A stretch of 64,000 nt of DNA from Planctomicrobium sp051466335 (lineage in GTDB: Bacteria > Planctomycetota > Planctomycetia > Planctomycetales > Planctomycetaceae). Shown here one piece after another: positions 42,942-52,386 of the stretch (position 1 is the stretch's first letter; every line of letters starts with the position of its first letter). Made by a program: the position numbers and the translations under genes. The DNA is taken from positions 4,650,001-4,714,000 of the forward strand of contig NZ_CP195793.1 in NCBI RefSeq assembly GCF_051466335.1. The letters are read 5' to 3'. Below the pieces are notes generated by a model. The model saw only the letters and a program-made list of their open reading frames with translations, was not told the DNA's origin and searched no databases.

Positions 42942-45900
42942 ATGCGTTTAGTGTTTTTTCAATTACTGACACTGATCGCTCTTGGGATTTGCCTCAGCCT
43001 GAATACAAGCGTACTACATGCTCAGGACGCAGAACCGCCAGCGAATCCGATCGCTGATCTTGTGAATGGAATCGACCGGGCCATTCGACAGGAACAGGAA
43101 GAACTCCAGCGTTCCAATGAATCGAAAGACTCTCTGGATGTCCGCCCTACTCAGCGACCAGAAGACAACCGTCGCCTCAATCAGGCCAAAGAGCTGATTG
43201 TGCAAGAGAAATGGAAGGATGCTGTTGACGTCCTTCAGTTTCTTCTGGATCAACCAAACGACGCATTCCAGTTTGGAGAAGGGCAGACCTTTCACTCGGT
43301 TCAGAATTCTGTCGACAAGATGCTTCAGGATCTGCCTCCGGATGCGCTGCGATTCTACATCACCCGATTTGGAGTCACCGCGCAGCAGTTACTGGATCAG
43401 GCGATGGCGGAACAGGATGACCTCCTTCTGTCGCACGTCGCGACAACCTATGCGAACACCCCGGCCGGAAAAAGCGCCTGGAAACTTCTTGCAAAGCGAT
43501 CGCAGGACAAAGGGGAATTCGGAGCGGCCGCTGATGCCTTTTTGAGACTCATGACCGGTTCTTCTGAATCAGAGAAAAACGAGATTCTTCGAAGCGCTCT
43601 TTGGAATCTCGTACAAGCCGACCGTCTGGAGGAAGCACAAAAGCTGGTGGCAGCACATTCCAGCCAGCTGACACTTCCTCCACGCATGGCATTCAAATCC
43701 CCTTCCTACGAAAGCAGGAACAGCCAGAGATCGTTCATTCCACTCGCTGATTCCGTACAATTGCCTGGCAAGTTAGAGCCATCACTGCTTCCCATCTGGT
43801 CGTCACCACTGATGGAACGATTCTCGGTAGCAAGCAAAATCGGTCCGCTTGTTTCAGACCTCCGCGAACAAGGGCGAGCGCTCATTCCTTCGATTCAGCC
43901 ATTGGCGATCCATAACAAAATTGCCTTTCGATCGCTGCGCAGCCTTCAGGTTCGGGATGTAGAAACCGGTCGACTGATCTGGGAACGACGGATGAAGCGA
44001 AGTCCAGAGGAACAACTGACTCCGCCTCAACTCCTCAATTCGAGTCTCTCTGAAGAGTTTCAGATCTCGCAAGAAGCGTTATTCGAACAGCACCAGCTTG
44101 CCAGTCTCCTGTACCGCGACGAAGTGTTTGGTTCGTTGACCAGCGATGGACTCAGGCTGTATGCCGTCGAAACATCGAGCGACGCTGTCCTCACGGTCCC
44201 GCTGCAAGTCTGGCAAATGCGATCAGACGATTCAGCAGCGAGCCCCCCGTGGGAAACCAATGAGTTGACAGCATTCGACCTTGAGACAGGGAGAATTCAC
44301 TGGCGAGTCGGTGGCCCTGAGATTGAAAAACAGTTTTCAAGGCAATTGGCCGGGACGTACTTTTTCGGCGCTCCGACTCCATTCGAAAATGAACTGTATG
44401 TCATCGGAGAACGCAAGGGGGAAGTCTCGCTGCTGTGTCTTTCGGCTCAGACGGGGGAACTGCTCTGGTCACAAGCGCTCGTCGAGGCGGGACAATCCAT
44501 TCGTGAAGATCTTGTTCGACGCCAGTGGGCCTGCCAGCCAGTAATAGCCGACGGGACGATTCTCTGCACAACTGGCTGCGGGTGGATCATGGCAGTCGAT
44601 CTCCTGACGCACCGCTTGAAATGGACCAACCGATACTCACCGCGGCAGATGGAGAACCAGCAGTTTCGCGGTGGGTATTCCGTACAGACATTGCAAGAGC
44701 TGAACCGACGCTGGGACAAGAGCATCGCTCTCGTCTCTGGAAATCGAGTCATCGTCACACCTCCCGAATTACCGGACGAATTCGGTGTGAACGTCCCCAT
44801 GCTTTACTGCCTGGACCTGCTGACAGGTGAGAAGATCTGGGAACAATCGAAAGGAGACATCGCGGGAGAGCAGGATCTTTACCTCGCGGGAATCTGGAAC
44901 GATCTCGCCATTATGGTGGGAAACAGCAGAATTCTAGCGAGAGACATTCATCGCAATGGAGAGTCGATTTGGACGGTTCCAATCGCAAAAATGCCGTCCG
45001 GGCGGGGACTGATCGCAAACAACAAGCTATTTGTTCCGCTCGTTGACGAGACGCTACTGCAGCTTGAACTCCGTACCCAACGAGCCGAAGGAACGACAGA
45101 TGACGTTCAGCTCGTGCTACCTGCTGTAAACGCACCTCTTGGAAATCTAACACAGACTCAGGGGACGTTAATCTCGGTATCGTACGACCAGATCGCTGTG
45201 TTCCGGCTTGACGCTCCATCTTTGGACCCATCCCGAGAACCGGAGTTGGTGGCAAGGACTCGACTCCGAGAAGCACGCGCACTGCTTGCGTCTCGAAATT
45301 TCGAGCAGTTGTCTGCGTTGCTGGAACAGATCGCGACGATCCCCAGGCTCTCGAAGTCTCTCCTCAACGATGCGCGCGAACTGCAGCGAGAGATGCTCAC
45401 ACAGAAGATCAAAAATGATCCAGAAACGGCTGCCCGTTCTTTAACTGAGTTGCAGAAGCTCGTCGAAACGGACGCTCATCAACGGAACTACCAGCGAATT
45501 CGAGCCGATTTCCTGTATCAAGTCGATGACGTTTCCGGCGCACTCGTCGCTTACCTCGACATCTTGGAACAATTCCCCCCCAATGATCAGGTCAAGGAAG
45601 ACTCACGAATACTACGTATTGATAGTTGGGTGGGTGGCCGGCTTGATGACCTGTTTGAGGCCAATGCACACGCGGTTCTTGATCGCCTGCTGGAAGAACA
45701 GATCACCGCTCGCAGGGTGAAGTTCGATCGCGACCCCGTCATGAAAGACCGCTGGGCGAGATCATTAGGATTTCATCTCTGTGGTCAAAAACTCGAGTAT
45801 GAATTGGCAGTCCAAAGCCTCGCTGATCACAAGATTGCAGCGGGCCTACTCAGATTGAATCGCGTGATCGAGTCCCCAGATCCGGCGTTGAAGTCACAAG

Positions 45901-47552
45901 CTCTCTTCACTCTTGCAAGTAAACAGGCAGAGATCGGTTGGCATCAGGATGCGTTGGAATCCTGGGAACAACTCAGCAGACTCCCTTCGAGTCCTCTTCA
46001 GAACGGGGAACTCTCAAATGAACTCGCCAGTCAAGGTATCAGCGTAGCGCAAACTTCCCTCGCGACGCAGCAGTCAGCATCCGCAGTCTGGGCTGACAAA
46101 TGGAGACTCAAGCGAGTCAACTCCACGGGCGCAGAATTCGCCTCATCTGCGATTTACTCAGTCGGCTCCGCATATCATGGACTCAAGCAGCTTAAATTTA
46201 CGAAAGATTTGGATGCACCACGAATTCGAATCGAGAAGCTCCCTGCGGGGGACTATGTCGGGTCCTTCCCGCTGAAGTCATTTCGTTCGAGTGACTTCAA
46301 CAACAACACCGGTGTCACGAATGAGGATTCGCTGTCGTTCGTCATGCATTGCGGGGTCCTCCACGCCATCGGGTGGCCAGACCAGAAAATGCTCTGGTCG
46401 TGGACGCCAGACATTCAGGGACGGGCACTGTCGCGCATCGCAGGAGTTTACCCGGCATACGAGCACGGCATTAATTTCGTTCCGGGGAATATGGCGGTCC
46501 AGAGGAGCAGCAGACCCCAAAATCAAAATGGCTATCTTCTGTCGCCCGGTTCCCGCGCACTCTATCTTCATTGTAAAGACACCATCGCATTGGATCCGCT
46601 GACAGGGGAAGAACTGTGGAGAGACTCCACTCCCCGTGAGCGTTTTCGAGTACAGGCGATCGGACAGGACAGCTTCCTGCTGACAACGCTCCAAACAGCT
46701 GAATTCCAGCGAATGCTCGATGGAAAAGTCACTCCATCGCCTGTGGAGCAAAACAACGACGTGAAAGTGTTGTTTGCAATTCAGGATGATCTCCTGACAT
46801 TCCAGTCCAGCACAAAATCCGCTGAGGGAGAAACTGTCACTCAACTGCAACGCATTACCCGCGATGGCACACCTGTTTGGACCTGCCAGTTTGCCAGAGA
46901 ATCTTTGCTATCGATCCCAAATGAGCGGTCCATTCTCTGGATCAACCCTCTCAGGGAACTCTGGTTGATGAACACATCAACTGGAGAAAAGCAACAATTG
47001 TGCACTCTTCAGGATTCCGGTGACCCAAATACTTATCGCCCAGTGAGAGTCCTGATCGATTCTCGAGGCTATTACGTCCTTCAAGACCGTGGTAATGGTG
47101 ATTCGACGTATATCAGCCTGCCTGCTGTCCGTTTTCAGGGACGCATCATTGCGTTCGATCGAGGAGGCAATCTGCTCTGGAACTATGAATCACCAATGGT
47201 GGCTGCAACCGCTCAAGGTCCAGATCAAACGGCGTCTGTGGAAACTCCCAACCCTGACGGTGCTCCAAAATCATGGCCCTTCAATATTCTGCTGGATGAG
47301 TTCGAAGAGAATCCGTTGCTGCTCCTCGTCGGTGACATTCCCATGGAACGCGAAGATCAGTACTACAACCAGCTACGAATCGTGGCGATCGACAAGCTGA
47401 CTGGAACCCCAGTGATCGATTGGGAGCGCCCCAGCGAGTCCGGAGGATACTCCTTCATGCAGATCAACCCCGCTCAGAAGTTCATTGAACTTCGGACGTT
47501 CAACGAACGCTTCCTGCTTCAGTCAGATACTCGCGATGAGGGGACACCTTGA
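42942..47552 (+). CDS. Very large exported PQQ-like beta-propeller protein, 1536 aa
   Basis: Start at the ATG at 42942, which has GGAGAG upstream and gives a good signal peptide ('MRLVFFQLLTLIALGICLSL', then 'NTSVLHAQDAE' with an AQ-type cleavage). PQQ-propeller blades are seen as repeated '(T/L)G(E/R)(L/K).W' motifs: 'VETGRLIWERR', 'LETGRIHWRVG', 'AQTGELLWSQA', 'LLTHRLKWTNR', 'LLTGEKIWEQS' and, in the last third, 'PLTGEELWRDS' and 'DRGGNLLWNYE'. A helical TPR-like stretch lies in the middle (about 830-1110). Likely a periplasmic or surface scaffold; PQQ binding itself cannot be claimed. The amidohydrolase gene starts on its stop codon. Confidence 0.85.
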   Translation: MRLVFFQLLTLIALGICLSLNTSVLHAQDAEPPANPIADLVNGIDRAIRQEQEELQRSNESKDSLDVRPTQRPEDNRRLNQAKELIVQEKWKDAVDVLQFLLDQPNDAFQFGEGQTFHSVQNSVDKMLQDLPPDALRFYITRFGVTAQQLLDQAMAEQDDLLLSHVATTYANTPAGKSAWKLLAKRSQDKGEFGAAADAFLRLMTGSSESEKNEILRSALWNLVQADRLEEAQKLVAAHSSQLTLPPRMAFKSPSYESRNSQRSFIPLADSVQLPGKLEPSLLPIWSSPLMERFSVASKIGPLVSDLREQGRALIPSIQPLAIHNKIAFRSLRSLQVRDVETGRLIWERRMKRSPEEQLTPPQLLNSSLSEEFQISQEALFEQHQLASLLYRDEVFGSLTSDGLRLYAVETSSDAVLTVPLQVWQMRSDDSAASPPWETNELTAFDLETGRIHWRVGGPEIEKQFSRQLAGTYFFGAPTPFENELYVIGERKGEVSLLCLSAQTGELLWSQALVEAGQSIREDLVRRQWACQPVIADGTILCTTGCGWIMAVDLLTHRLKWTNRYSPRQMENQQFRGGYSVQTLQELNRRWDKSIALVSGNRVIVTPPELPDEFGVNVPMLYCLDLLTGEKIWEQSKGDIAGEQDLYLAGIWNDLAIMVGNSRILARDIHRNGESIWTVPIAKMPSGRGLIANNKLFVPLVDETLLQLELRTQRAEGTTDDVQLVLPAVNAPLGNLTQTQGTLISVSYDQIAVFRLDAPSLDPSREPELVARTRLREARALLASRNFEQLSALLEQIATIPRLSKSLLNDARELQREMLTQKIKNDPETAARSLTELQKLVETDAHQRNYQRIRADFLYQVDDVSGALVAYLDILEQFPPNDQVKEDSRILRIDSWVGGRLDDLFEANAHAVLDRLLEEQITARRVKFDRDPVMKDRWARSLGFHLCGQKLEYELAVQSLADHKIAAGLLRLNRVIESPDPALKSQALFTLASKQAEIGWHQDALESWEQLSRLPSSPLQNGELSNELASQGISVAQTSLATQQSASAVWADKWRLKRVNSTGAEFASSAIYSVGSAYHGLKQLKFTKDLDAPRIRIEKLPAGDYVGSFPLKSFRSSDFNNNTGVTNEDSLSFVMHCGVLHAIGWPDQKMLWSWTPDIQGRALSRIAGVYPAYEHGINFVPGNMAVQRSSRPQNQNGYLLSPGSRALYLHCKDTIALDPLTGEELWRDSTPRERFRVQAIGQDSFLLTTLQTAEFQRMLDGKVTPSPVEQNNDVKVLFAIQDDLLTFQSSTKSAEGETVTQLQRITRDGTPVWTCQFARESLLSIPNERSILWINPLRELWLMNTSTGEKQQLCTLQDSGDPNTYRPVRVLIDSRGYYVLQDRGNGDSTYISLPAVRFQGRIIAFDRGGNLLWNYESPMVAATAQGPDQTASVETPNPDGAPKSWPFNILLDEFEENPLLLLVGDIPMEREDQYYNQLRIVAIDKLTGTPVIDWERPSESGGYSFMQINPAQKFIELRTFNERFLLQSDTRDEGTP

Positions 47553-48742
47553 ATCGATTTCGAGCGAGATGGTTTTTCCCGGGCAACGAGGCACCTGTTC
47601 GAAATGCGATCATTACCGTCGACAATGAGACGATTGTTGCGATTCAATCCCATACTACAGAGCCAGTCGCTGACCTCGGTGACGTCGCTATTATCCCAGG
47701 GTTGATCAACGCCCACACTCATCTGGAATTCAGCGATCTCAATGCTCCTATCGAGCCGCGTCATCGATTTGCCGATTGGATTCAGGCCGTCATCTCGCAA
47801 CGTCGATCGCAGGATCTCCAACCACTGGAATCCGTTTCGCTAGGTGTCGCCGAATCGGCGCAGCGTGGAACCACCAGCATCGCTGAAATCGCAACGTCCG
47901 ATTGGATATTTGACTACAGTCTCAACCAAACGTCTCCAAGCATATTCCTGTTTCGTGAAGTCCTCGGCCTGAGCCGTGATCGAGTCGACCAACAACTCGC
48001 CGGTGTGCAGGAGTTCTTAAATCAGGCTGAGCATATTTCTCACACGAAAATTGGACTGAGTCCTCATTCCCCCTATTCCATGCACCCGGCACTCTTCCGG
48101 GGAGTTTGTAACATCGCAGTTCAGAACAATCTGACACTCGCAATGCATCTCGCTGAATCGCCAGCTGAACTCGAACTGCTCCGATCCGGGACCGGTCAAC
48201 TCGTCGCACTTCTAGATCGAATGAACTTATGGATTCCGGGAGAGATCCCACTTAATTCAAGACCACTGGATTACCTGAGAGAACTAGCTCGTGCTCCGCG
48301 CTCCATCGTCGTTCACGGGAATTTACTCGACGAAGAAGAACTGGTGTTCCTCGCCGCTCATCCTCATATGTCGGTCGTCTACTGCCCGCGAACGCATGAT
48401 GCGATGCAGGAAGGCGCACACCCTTGGCAACGGATGATCTCCAGAGGAATCAACGTTGCGATCGGAACCGATGGCCGGTCGTCCAACCCCAATCTGAGTA
48501 TCTGGGAAGAGTTGCAGTTCCTGAAGGGGAAGTTTGCAGACTTGCGTGCTTCGAAACTCCTGAAGCTCGCCACCGTGAATGCTGCTCAGGCATTAGGGGA
48601 CTCAAGCATTGGCGAGCTCAACGTTGGAAAAATTGCGAATCTGTGCCTCGTCCCGCTCACACCGGAAGGGGTCGCAGCGCCAGAAGAATTCCTGTTCCAG
48701 AATGACGTCTGTCGAACGATGCTCGCTGGAAATTGGTTGTGA
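47549..48742 (+). CDS. Amidohydrolase-family metal-dependent hydrolase (deaminase-like), 397 aa
   Basis: It starts at a TTG whose last two bases are the start of the previous stop (TTGA), with GAGGGG seven bases ahead, so it is translationally coupled to the propeller gene. Metal-site motifs of the chlorohydrolase/deaminase branch: 'IIPGLINAHTHLEFSDLN' (His56, His58), 'LSPHSPYSMHPALF', 'LAMHLAESPAELELL', 'IVHGNLLDEEEL', 'VVYCPRTHDAMQ' and 'VAIGTDGRSSNPNLSIWEE' (catalytic Asp). This branch includes guanine, cytosine-type and aminofutalosine deaminases; the last would fit a menaquinone route but no neighbour supports it. Substrate open. Confidence 0.88.
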   Translation: MNRFRARWFFPGNEAPVRNAIITVDNETIVAIQSHTTEPVADLGDVAIIPGLINAHTHLEFSDLNAPIEPRHRFADWIQAVISQRRSQDLQPLESVSLGVAESAQRGTTSIAEIATSDWIFDYSLNQTSPSIFLFREVLGLSRDRVDQQLAGVQEFLNQAEHISHTKIGLSPHSPYSMHPALFRGVCNIAVQNNLTLAMHLAESPAELELLRSGTGQLVALLDRMNLWIPGEIPLNSRPLDYLRELARAPRSIVVHGNLLDEEELVFLAAHPHMSVVYCPRTHDAMQEGAHPWQRMISRGINVAIGTDGRSSNPNLSIWEELQFLKGKFADLRASKLLKLATVNAAQALGDSSIGELNVGKIANLCLVPLTPEGVAAPEEFLFQNDVCRTMLAGNWL

Positions 48743-48802
48743 GAATTCAGCCTTTTCATAATGCACAGCCTCATGGGGAACCCGCATTTCCAGCTACGAA
48801 TT

Positions 48803-49246
48803 TCACTTCTTGGCTGCGAAATTGATGGACTCAAACCCGGAAGCCAGACAGGTGTCGTAAATGTCAACCAAGTCTCCCAGCGCCACATCGGATGCGATCT
48901 CGAAGACGATTGGATTCTCGGGCCCCAACTCTGCCAGAGCACGAAGTTGTCCTTTCAGTTCATCGAGATCTGAATATTGCGTGCCATTCATATCAACAAC
49001 GAGTTTTTGTTGATCAGGTCCGATCGAGAGCTTCAACCAGACATCGACAGGAACTGGAGCATCCGATGCTTGCGGGGCCGCCGACTCGACTGCGCCGGTT
49101 GTTGCAATCTCAGCAGGCAGCAGCATCTCTTTGATCCCGGAGCCACCTGTCACTGCAAAGAAGATCAGCAAAAGAAACACAACATCGATCATCGATGTCA
49201 TTGCAATCGGCGAATTGTCACGGGTACTGATCGGTGGACGACGCAT
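48803..49246 (-). CDS. ExbD/TolR-family biopolymer transport protein (second copy)
   Basis: 147 aa. The single membrane helix near 18-37 has the family signature 'AMTSMIDVVFLLLIFFAVTG' with the key Asp22 that takes part in proton use. The periplasmic domain contains 'VWLKLSIGPDQQKLVVDMNG' and ends 'FESINFAAKK'. It works with ExbB/TolQ to drive an energy transducer. It is fourth in the leftward operon TPR-exbB-exbD-exbD, 39 bases after the first exbD. The two copies differ enough to be distinct subunits. Confidence 0.92.
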   Translation of the reverse strand: MRRPPISTRDNSPIAMTSMIDVVFLLLIFFAVTGGSGIKEMLLPAEIATTGAVESAAPQASDAPVPVDVWLKLSIGPDQQKLVVDMNGTQYSDLDELKGQLRALAELGPENPIVFEIASDVALGDLVDIYDTCLASGFESINFAAKK

Positions 49247-49285
49247 AATCTTTTGCTTGAATGTGCAGTGGCAAGTGAAACGATT

Positions 49286-49699
49286 CTATTCTTCCTGAAT
49301 CACCTTGAATCCGAAGTTATGAATTCCGCTCCGGGCACAGGCCAACATCACAGGTTCGATAAAGGCGTAAGCGGCGTCCCGGTCACCTCGAATTCGAACG
49401 GCACATCGCTCCGGTTCCTCTCCAGCCTCTTGCGCAATTAATCTCTCAACTTCATTCAACTCGACAGACTTCATTCCGACAACATAAGTCCCATCCGCTT
49501 TGACGGTGATGGACAAACGTCTGGCGTGGATGTCATCACGATTCGTGGAAGCGGATGGAAGCGATACGGGATCGCTCGGCTCGCTAGCCGCAAAGTGAGA
49601 CGCGACCAGAAAGAAAATGACCAGATTAAACACCACATCGATGAGCGGTGTCAGGTTCAGCTCTGATCCAGATTTCCGCCTGAATGTTGGTCGTCGCAT
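49286..49699 (-). CDS. ExbD/TolR-family biopolymer transport protein (first copy)
   Basis: 137 aa. Signature 'LNLTPLIDVVFNLVIFFLVA' at about 15-34 with the essential Asp22 in the membrane helix. The periplasmic domain has 'RLSITVKADGTYVVGMKSVE' and 'RCAVRIRGDRDAAYAFIEPV'. It begins nine bases after the exbB stop codon, so the two are made together. Expected to form the proton-driven ExbB-ExbD motor with its neighbours. Confidence 0.94.
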   Translation of the reverse strand: MRRPTFRRKSGSELNLTPLIDVVFNLVIFFLVASHFAASEPSDPVSLPSASTNRDDIHARRLSITVKADGTYVVGMKSVELNEVERLIAQEAGEEPERCAVRIRGDRDAAYAFIEPVMLACARSGIHNFGFKVIQEE

Positions 49700-49708
49700 G
49701 ACCTCACC

Positions 49709-50536
49709 TTACGGATGCACTGAAGGAGCAGAGGGAGCCGGTGTCGGCAGCTGTTGCTTCCTGCGGTCGCGAAGTGAGCGGCGAAGCGGCTGAGCAATGT
49801 ACTCACAAAGCAATGCCACCTCTGATGAAAACTCATCGATTCTATTGCGAAAAACCGTGTAAGCAAACAACGCCGGGACGGCGACGCACAATCCGAAAAA
49901 CGTCGTCACGAGTGCTTCCGAAATCGCAGGAGCAAAGTCGGCGGGACTCGGATTGGCTTTCTCTGCGAACTCTGCGAAGGCTCGAATCATCCCCCAGACG
50001 GTTCCCATCAATCCCAGCAACGGGCCCAGAGCGCCAATCAGACTCAGATATTCGATCTTTCGCAGAAGTCTCGCTGACTGCTCGACAGCGGTATCTTCCA
50101 TCGCCTTTTCCATCGATTCATAGCCGAACGCGGAATCTTTCAATCCTGCCTGAATCACCGCGGTCAAATAGTTCGGATTCTGCTTACACAGAAGTTCAGC
50201 TTGCTGCAATTGGCCGCCGGAGATCATTTTATTGAGTTCCTCAGCGACTCCTCGCGGCATGATGGCATCACGGCGAATTGTGATGAGGTGTTCGATCACA
50301 GCCGCCACCAAGGCAATGCTCAACGCGATGATCACATAGCCGATCAACCCGCCGGCTCTTAACAATCCGCCGGGATTGAGTTGTCCATCCTTAAAGACGG
50401 GGTCGTGAACCACTTCTGGGGCCTCAGCAGCGATCAACATCGAACCACTGATGAGGACGAAGAATAGGATCGCTGTGATTCGGACGGTCCAAAATAATTT
50501 CGATTGCAACGAAGTCTCCCGACGCGATCTGTTCAC
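49709..50536 (-). CDS. MotA/TolQ/ExbB proton-channel protein
   Basis: 275 aa. GTG start at 50536 overlapping the upstream TPR gene by four bases (GTGA). A first hydrophobic helix at about 15-33 may be a signal or anchor. Then three membrane helices: near 61-80 ('GYVIIALSIALVAAVIEHLI'), and the conserved pair 'LSLIGALGPLLGLMGTVWGM' and 'SEALVTTFFGLCVAVPALFA', which hold the family motif. The extra N-terminal 'LISGSMLIAAEAPEVVHDPV' region is common in planctomycete versions. It partners with the two ExbD proteins downstream. Confidence 0.94.
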   Translation of the reverse strand: MNRSRRETSLQSKLFWTVRITAILFFVLISGSMLIAAEAPEVVHDPVFKDGQLNPGGLLRAGGLIGYVIIALSIALVAAVIEHLITIRRDAIMPRGVAEELNKMISGGQLQQAELLCKQNPNYLTAVIQAGLKDSAFGYESMEKAMEDTAVEQSARLLRKIEYLSLIGALGPLLGLMGTVWGMIRAFAEFAEKANPSPADFAPAISEALVTTFFGLCVAVPALFAYTVFRNRIDEFSSEVALLCEYIAQPLRRSLRDRRKQQLPTPAPSAPSVHP

Positions 50537-51597
50537 TCATTTGGAGAAGGTTGTTGTTTCAATGCGCCACGCAACTGTGATGCCTCCCGCGACCAGGGAT
50601 ATCGATTGAGAAGTTCAAGTTGAAGCGTGGATGCTTCACTCGTCAATCCAGTGCGTTTGAGCGAGCCAATCGCGTCCCCCATGGCCCGCGCCGCGAGCAC
50701 TTCATGCTCTGGATAGACATACGGGAGCCATAACCCTTCAGCTGCCGACCGTCGATGATCCCCCTGAACTTCATACGCACAAGAAAGGAGATATTGTGGA
50801 CCGCTTCGTAATTCAGGGCGCATCAATTGAATCTCTTTCCGCCACGACTCCATACTGAGCGGATCGGCATCCCGTTTCGCGATCTGAAGACGCCATAGCT
50901 GTGTCTTGCCATAAGCCGACAACACTGGATTCACATCACGGGACAGCAGCGCCAAATTTGACTCTGCTTCCCGTTGGTACGTCGGATCAAAGAGGAGAAG
51001 ACTCGCCCCCAGCATTCGTTCAACTTGACGTTCCGATTTCAACCACGGAATCATCTCCTGACGAATGCGATCACTCACCGTCTGCGGCGCCCAAACCAAG
51101 GGAGCAATGCCCCAATGTCTCGTCAGAGGATCGCTGATGGCAATTTCTCGAAAGCTCTGCAGGGCACTGCTCAAATCGTCTTGCCGCAGAAAGCACTTCA
51201 CGAGCATCGCCAGAATCTCGCGCTGAACCCATTGTCTCGGTTCGACTTTGAGGGCTTCCTGAAAACTGACAATTGCTTCCGTCGTCTTTCCTTCCTGAAA
51301 CTCTTCCAGTCCCCGCTGATGTGCAGGAACATACTTCGTCTCGATTCCAGAGATGACCGAAGATGCGAGACGTTGTGATCCCGTTGTGCTACGAAAGATC
51401 AGGTCGCGGCCGGTGTAGTCGACAACTTCCCCGACGATGATGACAGGTCCAGATGCTCCTTCGGGGATGTAAGTAACGCGATCCTCAGCCACGCAAAGTG
51501 AAGCAATGAACAACGGCACAAGCTGTGCAAAGAACCGCCAGAAGCGACCTCTCTGCATCGACAGTGCAAGTTGGGGAGCAGCAGTCTGCATCTTCAT
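50533..51597 (-). CDS. Exported TPR-like protein of the exbBD operon, 354 aa
   Basis: N-terminal signal-like stretch ('GRFWRFFAQLVPLFIASLCVA') with cleavage before 'EDRVTY'. Then a small beta domain ('VIIVGEVVDYTGRDLIFRST', 'RLASSVISGIETKYVPAHQR') of the kind that precedes TPRs in planctomycete proteins. TPR-like helices follow: 'GLEEFQEGKTTEAIVSFQEA', 'ILAMLVKCFLRQDDLSSALQ' and later pairs to the C-terminus. It lies in the periplasm and likely scaffolds the ExbBD-linked system. The exbB GTG overlaps its stop, so it is the first gene of that operon. Confidence 0.82.
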   Translation of the reverse strand: MKMQTAAPQLALSMQRGRFWRFFAQLVPLFIASLCVAEDRVTYIPEGASGPVIIVGEVVDYTGRDLIFRSTTGSQRLASSVISGIETKYVPAHQRGLEEFQEGKTTEAIVSFQEALKVEPRQWVQREILAMLVKCFLRQDDLSSALQSFREIAISDPLTRHWGIAPLVWAPQTVSDRIRQEMIPWLKSERQVERMLGASLLLFDPTYQREAESNLALLSRDVNPVLSAYGKTQLWRLQIAKRDADPLSMESWRKEIQLMRPELRSGPQYLLSCAYEVQGDHRRSAAEGLWLPYVYPEHEVLAARAMGDAIGSLKRTGLTSEASTLQLELLNRYPWSREASQLRGALKQQPSPNE

Positions 51598-51699
51598 TCT
51601 GCTCGAAGCTGTTTACTAGTGATTTAATTCCCCTGCACAGCGGCTACCGGGTACGATTCCATCGAATACGCAATGTCACCGGCGCTGTAACGTGCTGGC

Positions 51700-52284
51700 T
51701 CACTCGACTGTGGTCGGTTGAGAACTTGTCGTCCCGGGATCAGTCTGTTGTGTTTTCCCCGGTACTTTGGATCGTTCGCCAAAGATTAACGGAATGGCCA
51801 TCAGGATGAATCCCCCCGTGATTGCCATATCCGCAATGTTGAAAATCCCGGTGCGAACGCCGCCAATCCCGAGATTCAGAAAATCGACAACGTAACCAAA
51901 ACGGATTCGGTCAATCAGATTCCCGACTCCTCCCACGACGATGAGGGCAAGGGGGAGAAAAGTTGCAAAGTTCACAGATCTTCCAGCGAGCAGATAAGCC
52001 GCAAGCCCCAGAAGTACCAACCCGTTCAATACAGTCAGGATGACAAACCGTGCTTCGTCTGGGAAATTGGAAAACAAACTCAGAAACGCTCCATGATTCT
52101 CCGCGTACTGAATGCGGAAAATGTCTCCGAGATAGGACCAGGGGGGATGGTCCTGAATCGGCTTCAAATAGCGAATCGCGTAGAACTTGCTGACCTGATC
52201 AAGACCGACGCCAACAAGTGACAGTCCCAGCAGCCACGCAATACGCGATGCAAACGAAAGATCTTTGGTAGTCGCGCCTGACAT
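51700..52284 (-). CDS. lspA: Lipoprotein signal peptidase (signal peptidase II)
   Basis: 194 aa from the ATG at 52284, which has AGGAAC eight bases upstream; a longer GTG-started frame to 52335 is possible. Four membrane helices. The catalytic aspartates are Asp125 ('GGVGNLIDRIRFG') and Asp152 ('GIFNIADMAITGG'), with the conserved 'LDQVSKFYA' near 28-36 and 'ENHGAFLSLF'. It cleaves signal peptides of prolipoproteins in the inner membrane. It stands alone between the TPR/exbBD operon and the VWA gene, all on the same strand. Confidence 0.95.
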   Translation of the reverse strand: MSGATTKDLSFASRIAWLLGLSLVGVGLDQVSKFYAIRYLKPIQDHPPWSYLGDIFRIQYAENHGAFLSLFSNFPDEARFVILTVLNGLVLLGLAAYLLAGRSVNFATFLPLALIVVGGVGNLIDRIRFGYVVDFLNLGIGGVRTGIFNIADMAITGGFILMAIPLIFGERSKVPGKTQQTDPGTTSSQPTTVE

Positions 52285-52386
52285 GAAATCGGGGTTCCTG
52301 CTGGTCTCAAACTGTTGCGATTTACTGGCGGACACCCTCTAAGGAAGCTGCCTCAACCGACTAGGATACAGTGAATCGAGTGATTC

